Below, one piece after another: positions 39,396 to 41,838 of a DNA stretch of 41,838 nt. The DNA is from Cytidiella melzeri (taxonomy: Eukaryota > Basidiomycota > Agaricomycetes > Polyporales > Irpicaceae), in NCBI GenBank assembly GCA_022592445.1, contig JABYQR010000377.1, positions 1 through 41,838 on the forward strand, read 5' to 3'. The position numbers were made by a program, and so were the translations under genes. Numbering within the stretch: the first letter of the stretch is position 1; each line of letters starts with the position of its first letter. Below the pieces are notes generated by a model that searched no databases, had not been told where the DNA came from, and saw nothing but the letters and a program-made list of their open reading frames with translations.

Positions 39396-41838
39396 CGACC
39401 AAAACGCAGCTTGATCATGTGGACGAAGGCGTCAGTATTCCGTGATGGATCTGATTTTGTTTTACGGAGCTTTGTCAAAAGCTTTGTCTCATCATTGTTG
39501 GAGCTATAACGATCTACAGAGTAAAAATAAATCAGAGTTTGATGGGCCTCTTGCAAGAATCGTTCTGGCCTCTGTCATTGAATTTATCTCTACTTGCATT
39601 GTAAGATGTTATAGTTGACATGTTACGGAACACAGTATTTGACCACTTTGGTCGATTTTTTGAAATACCAGCTATTCTAGCTCGCAGAAAAGTAATATTT
39701 CATTGGTACAAGACTTGTACCTTAAGTTTTCTAGCAAAGTGCGGAATTTTGCATCTTCATCTGTCTGTGAGTTTTGTCTCATGTTGGTGCGTAAGATGAC
39801 TGCAGTGGTAAACTGATGCCATATTGCTTTACCTAAAGCAGCTTGCTGATCCTTATGAGACTGTGTTGTATGGATAACAGACTGAACAGTACTTGAATAG
39901 AGGGCGTTTCCTGTTGATACTGGGGGAAGCTGTGCAAAGTCTCCCGCAAAGATGACATGTTTCCCTCCAAATGGTTCAGTCTCATTGTCCAAGGCCATAC
40001 ACATTTGTCTGCTAATATTGTATAAGTTTAAACAATCAATCATTGATATTTCATCCATCAAAATGTAGTCTACATACTGCAAATTACTTTTAACTTCACT
40101 TAAAGCACCTAGTTGTTCAGTTTTTTCACGATAAGGGTTGATACCTAGTATAGAATGATAAGTAGAACCACCAATCAGCGATGCAGCTGATCCAGTAGGT
40201 GCCATACAAAGGAACCGATAAGCTTCATTACGACAGGTATAAAAATGTATCAATGATTTAATAACTTGAGATTTTCCTGTACCAGCCATTCCACCCAGAT
40301 ACATCTTCAGCTGAGATGGTTTTTCAAGTGTTGAGTGATTTGCTATAATTTTGAAAGCCCTGGCCTGTTCAGTGTTCAATGTATAGCTAATTATAATTTC
40401 ATTGATAAGGGAGCGATCTTCCTTAGATGCTGCTTTGAATGTCTTTTCATAATATGAGATATCTATGACTTCTACAAGATCAATCGAATGGTTGTGCTTT
40501 TTGAGTGCCTTTGATGCAGCTACCTGTCCTTGTCGATTGCTCAAAATTTCATCTTTGGTCTTGTTCAATAATTTTTGCCAATAATAACAGCTAGGTGTTG
40601 TATCATCTACTGTTGGTAGACATTGGATATCAACAGAGTGGTCATCTGCATTCAACAACCCATTCCTTTTGAGCATGTCTTCAGTATCCATCATACGTTC
40701 TAGCTGTAATATTGTTGATCTGTCAATAGGTCCCATGTCTGTTACATTATGCTCATCAAAACCACATTGTTCTGAATCAAGTATACCATTGAATTCTTCT
40801 TCAATCTCGTCTAGCATGTCATCACCAAAGTATGATGGCATTGAAACAACATCTAGATTTTTGTTTTTTGTTGTGCTGCAAAATCATCTCTGGCATCATA
40901 ACACTCATATCGCAGATTGAAATTATTCATAATACATGTGTATTGCTGGGGAAATTTGTAGTTGTTGAACGCATCGCTCCAGGTCAAGTCTTTTGACTTT
41001 AACTCTAAACCTGAGCGCCATGGTTTGAAAAGTGTCAGCATAGTCATACAGTAGTCTTCTCATTGCCTTTATCTTCTCGCGGTAGGATACCACCTACAAA
41101 GTCAGGGATCTTAGCATGATGCTCTTCTAACATTCGCACTTGATGTGTTTCACACTGTGGGTGGTCTTGCATAAACATGGCTTGTCGATGATAATCTTTA
41201 TTCCGACTCCCTTTGATATTTTTGTCCATTGAAGGAACAGGTTCAGACTGATCAACACCCGAACTGTTTACTAGTGTATCGGAATCTGATGTGAGATCTT
41301 CATCATTGAAATCATCAGATTCTTCCTCAGCATAATTGTCAGTTGAAGTGTCCTCTGAATCGTAATCATTGTTGTTGTCTCTGTCACTGTTGCTATCAAG
41401 ATTGTCACCCTCAATAATAGGAAGCTGTCGCCAGTGCGCTACATTCATTTTAAGGTAATATTCATCTAAAGCCTGTAGATGTGTACAGTTCTGAAGTGAC
41501 TCCCAGGTAGTATCACCTTCTTCCCACTCGAGGTTGAATATAACCCGTTCCTGTCCATTTGATACATCTTTAATCCACTTATGGGTAATGATTGATTCCA
41601 CAAGCCATTCTCCAGCTGGAACCTTTGATTTTGTTTTTTAACTGGTTTTCTAGGTGTTTTGTTTGACAGACGTATCCAATCATACAGTGATACATCATAA
41701 TTTTCTCTGGACGATACATATAGTCGTGAACTGGGGATAAGCCTACTATGCCGCGTACATTTTTGCCAATTGCAAGCTTACTTCTGTGTTCTGTGAAGTG
41801 TCAATTGTAACTGGTGTATTGTCAGCTACTGCAAGGAT
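39396..41838 (-). pseudogene. Helitron Rep-helicase gene, middle part, with chromodomain-like module, frameshifted
   Basis: Read right to left: YDWIRLS; a chromodomain-like segment (about 41640-41445); an acidic D/E/S-rich stretch; FVGGILPREDKG; YCMTMLTLFKPWRSGLELKS; NFNLRYECYDARDDFAAQ; then the helicase N-terminal half with Walker A GGMAGTGKSQVIKS and Walker B YILMDEISMID; and finally FYSVDRY. These blocks are known from basidiomycete Helitron helicases. The frame changes near 41620, 41055, 40855, 39690, 39550 and 39405, each by a base or two, some in A-rich runs. So it is a pseudogene, or the assembly has small indels here. The Rep (HUH) nuclease domain should lie further right, beyond the window. 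Confidence 0.8.
41445..41640 (-). other. Chromodomain-like module in the Helitron protein
   Basis: Segment EWLVESIITHKWIKD, then VIFNLEWEEGDTTWESL and HLQALDEYYLK. It follows the chromodomain pattern E-aromatic-x-V-E-x-I, beta strands ending in a W, an acidic turn, TWE and a C-terminal helix. Two cage aromatics (W of EWLVE and W of LEWEE) are present. It is followed by a long acidic linker. A frameshift near 41620 lies just upstream. Confidence 0.65.

Larger units (their letters stand above)
32348..41838 (-). mobile_element. Ty3/gypsy chromovirus C2 (family C), reverse orientation, carrying a solo LTR and a Helitron
   Basis: Read on the minus strand: protease (cut by the Helitron at 37386), linker, RT, RNase H, integrase, chromodomain, polypurine tract (32850-32862) and 3' LTR 32348-32849. 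The 5' part (LTR, ORF1, gag) should lie to the right of the Helitron, outside the window. It is better preserved than C1; RT (35735-35031) and RNase H plus integrase (34993-33548) are long open frames. It is not active: stops, a 4-bp duplication and two large insertions are present. Confidence 0.87.
37387..41838 (-). mobile_element. Helitron, 3' part, inserted in the C2 protease gene
   Basis: Minus-strand 3' end is CTAG (37387-37390), preceded by a small GCCG-CTTGC-CGGC hairpin ten bases upstream and followed by T of the target TTCATTCAT. In C1 the uninterrupted target reads ACTATTCATTCAT, so insertion was between A and T, the Helitron rule. It encodes a helicase of the Helitron/PIF1 type. 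The 5' end and the Rep nuclease domain lie outside the window. Confidence 0.85.

Noticed and set aside
1..41838. CRISPR arrays, tRNA or rRNA genes, prokaryotic operons
   Set aside because: Looked for by eye on both strands; repeats found are LTRs, terminal repeats and the CTTATC array, and no cloverleaf or rRNA core was recognised.

Overview
The window is nuclear DNA of a filamentous fungus, most likely a basidiomycete of the Agaricomycetes. The two host genes are cut by many 49-70 nt GT-AG introns with CTNAC branch points. The rest holds chromodomain Ty3/gypsy elements, a tyrosine-recombinase (DIRS-order) retrotransposon and a Helitron, a mix typical of Agaricomycetes. No bacterial or organellar signal was seen. 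Species cannot be named from sequence alone.

Layout. (1) 1-6.4 kb is host DNA: the 3' part of an 18-or-more-exon MFS transporter gene (36-2598) and a complete 7-exon coiled-coil gene with a centrosomin motif 1 (2894-6329), related to Mto1/ApsB-type gamma-tubulin-complex receptors. (2) From about 6.8 kb to the right edge everything is transposable elements inserted into one another. I call the two gypsy/chromovirus families B and C, and three other LTR families A, D and E. A remnant of LTR A is entered by element B1 (5' LTR 7162-7822). B1 is entered by C1 (8164-21777, target duplication GCATC). C1 itself carries a solo LTR D (8333-9045, CATAG), a DIRS-like element (about 10633-16194) and a solo LTR E (20531-21070, AAAGG). 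Further right B1 is entered in its protease by B2 (from 24037). B2 carries a solo LTR A (29625-30394, CAAAG), and its 3' LTR is entered by C2 on the minus strand (from 32348). C2 carries a solo LTR of family B (36378-37135) and is cut in its protease by a Helitron (37387 to beyond the window). None of the right-hand ends of A', B1, B2, C2 or the Helitron lies inside the window.

How the pieces work. Both gypsy families share one plan: LTR; a primer-binding site complementary to the predicted start of their own transcript (a Tf1-like self-priming arrangement); a short leader; an extra upstream ORF of about 240 codons ('ORF1'); gag; a -1 frameshift region; pol (PR-RT-RH-IN-chromodomain); polypurine tract; LTR. 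In family B the ORF1 has no ATG. A 72-73 nt leader intron would build ATG across the splice junction in both copies. All four gypsy copies are defective through stops, frameshifts and lost catalytic residues, and many nonsense codons are CGA to TGA changes, which points to CpG decay. The Helitron encodes a helicase protein with a chromodomain-like module upstream and a ubiquitin-specific-protease-like domain at its C terminus.

Strongest leads: the self-priming sites, the splice-made start codon with its Met-free ORF1, and the domain architecture of the Helitron protein.
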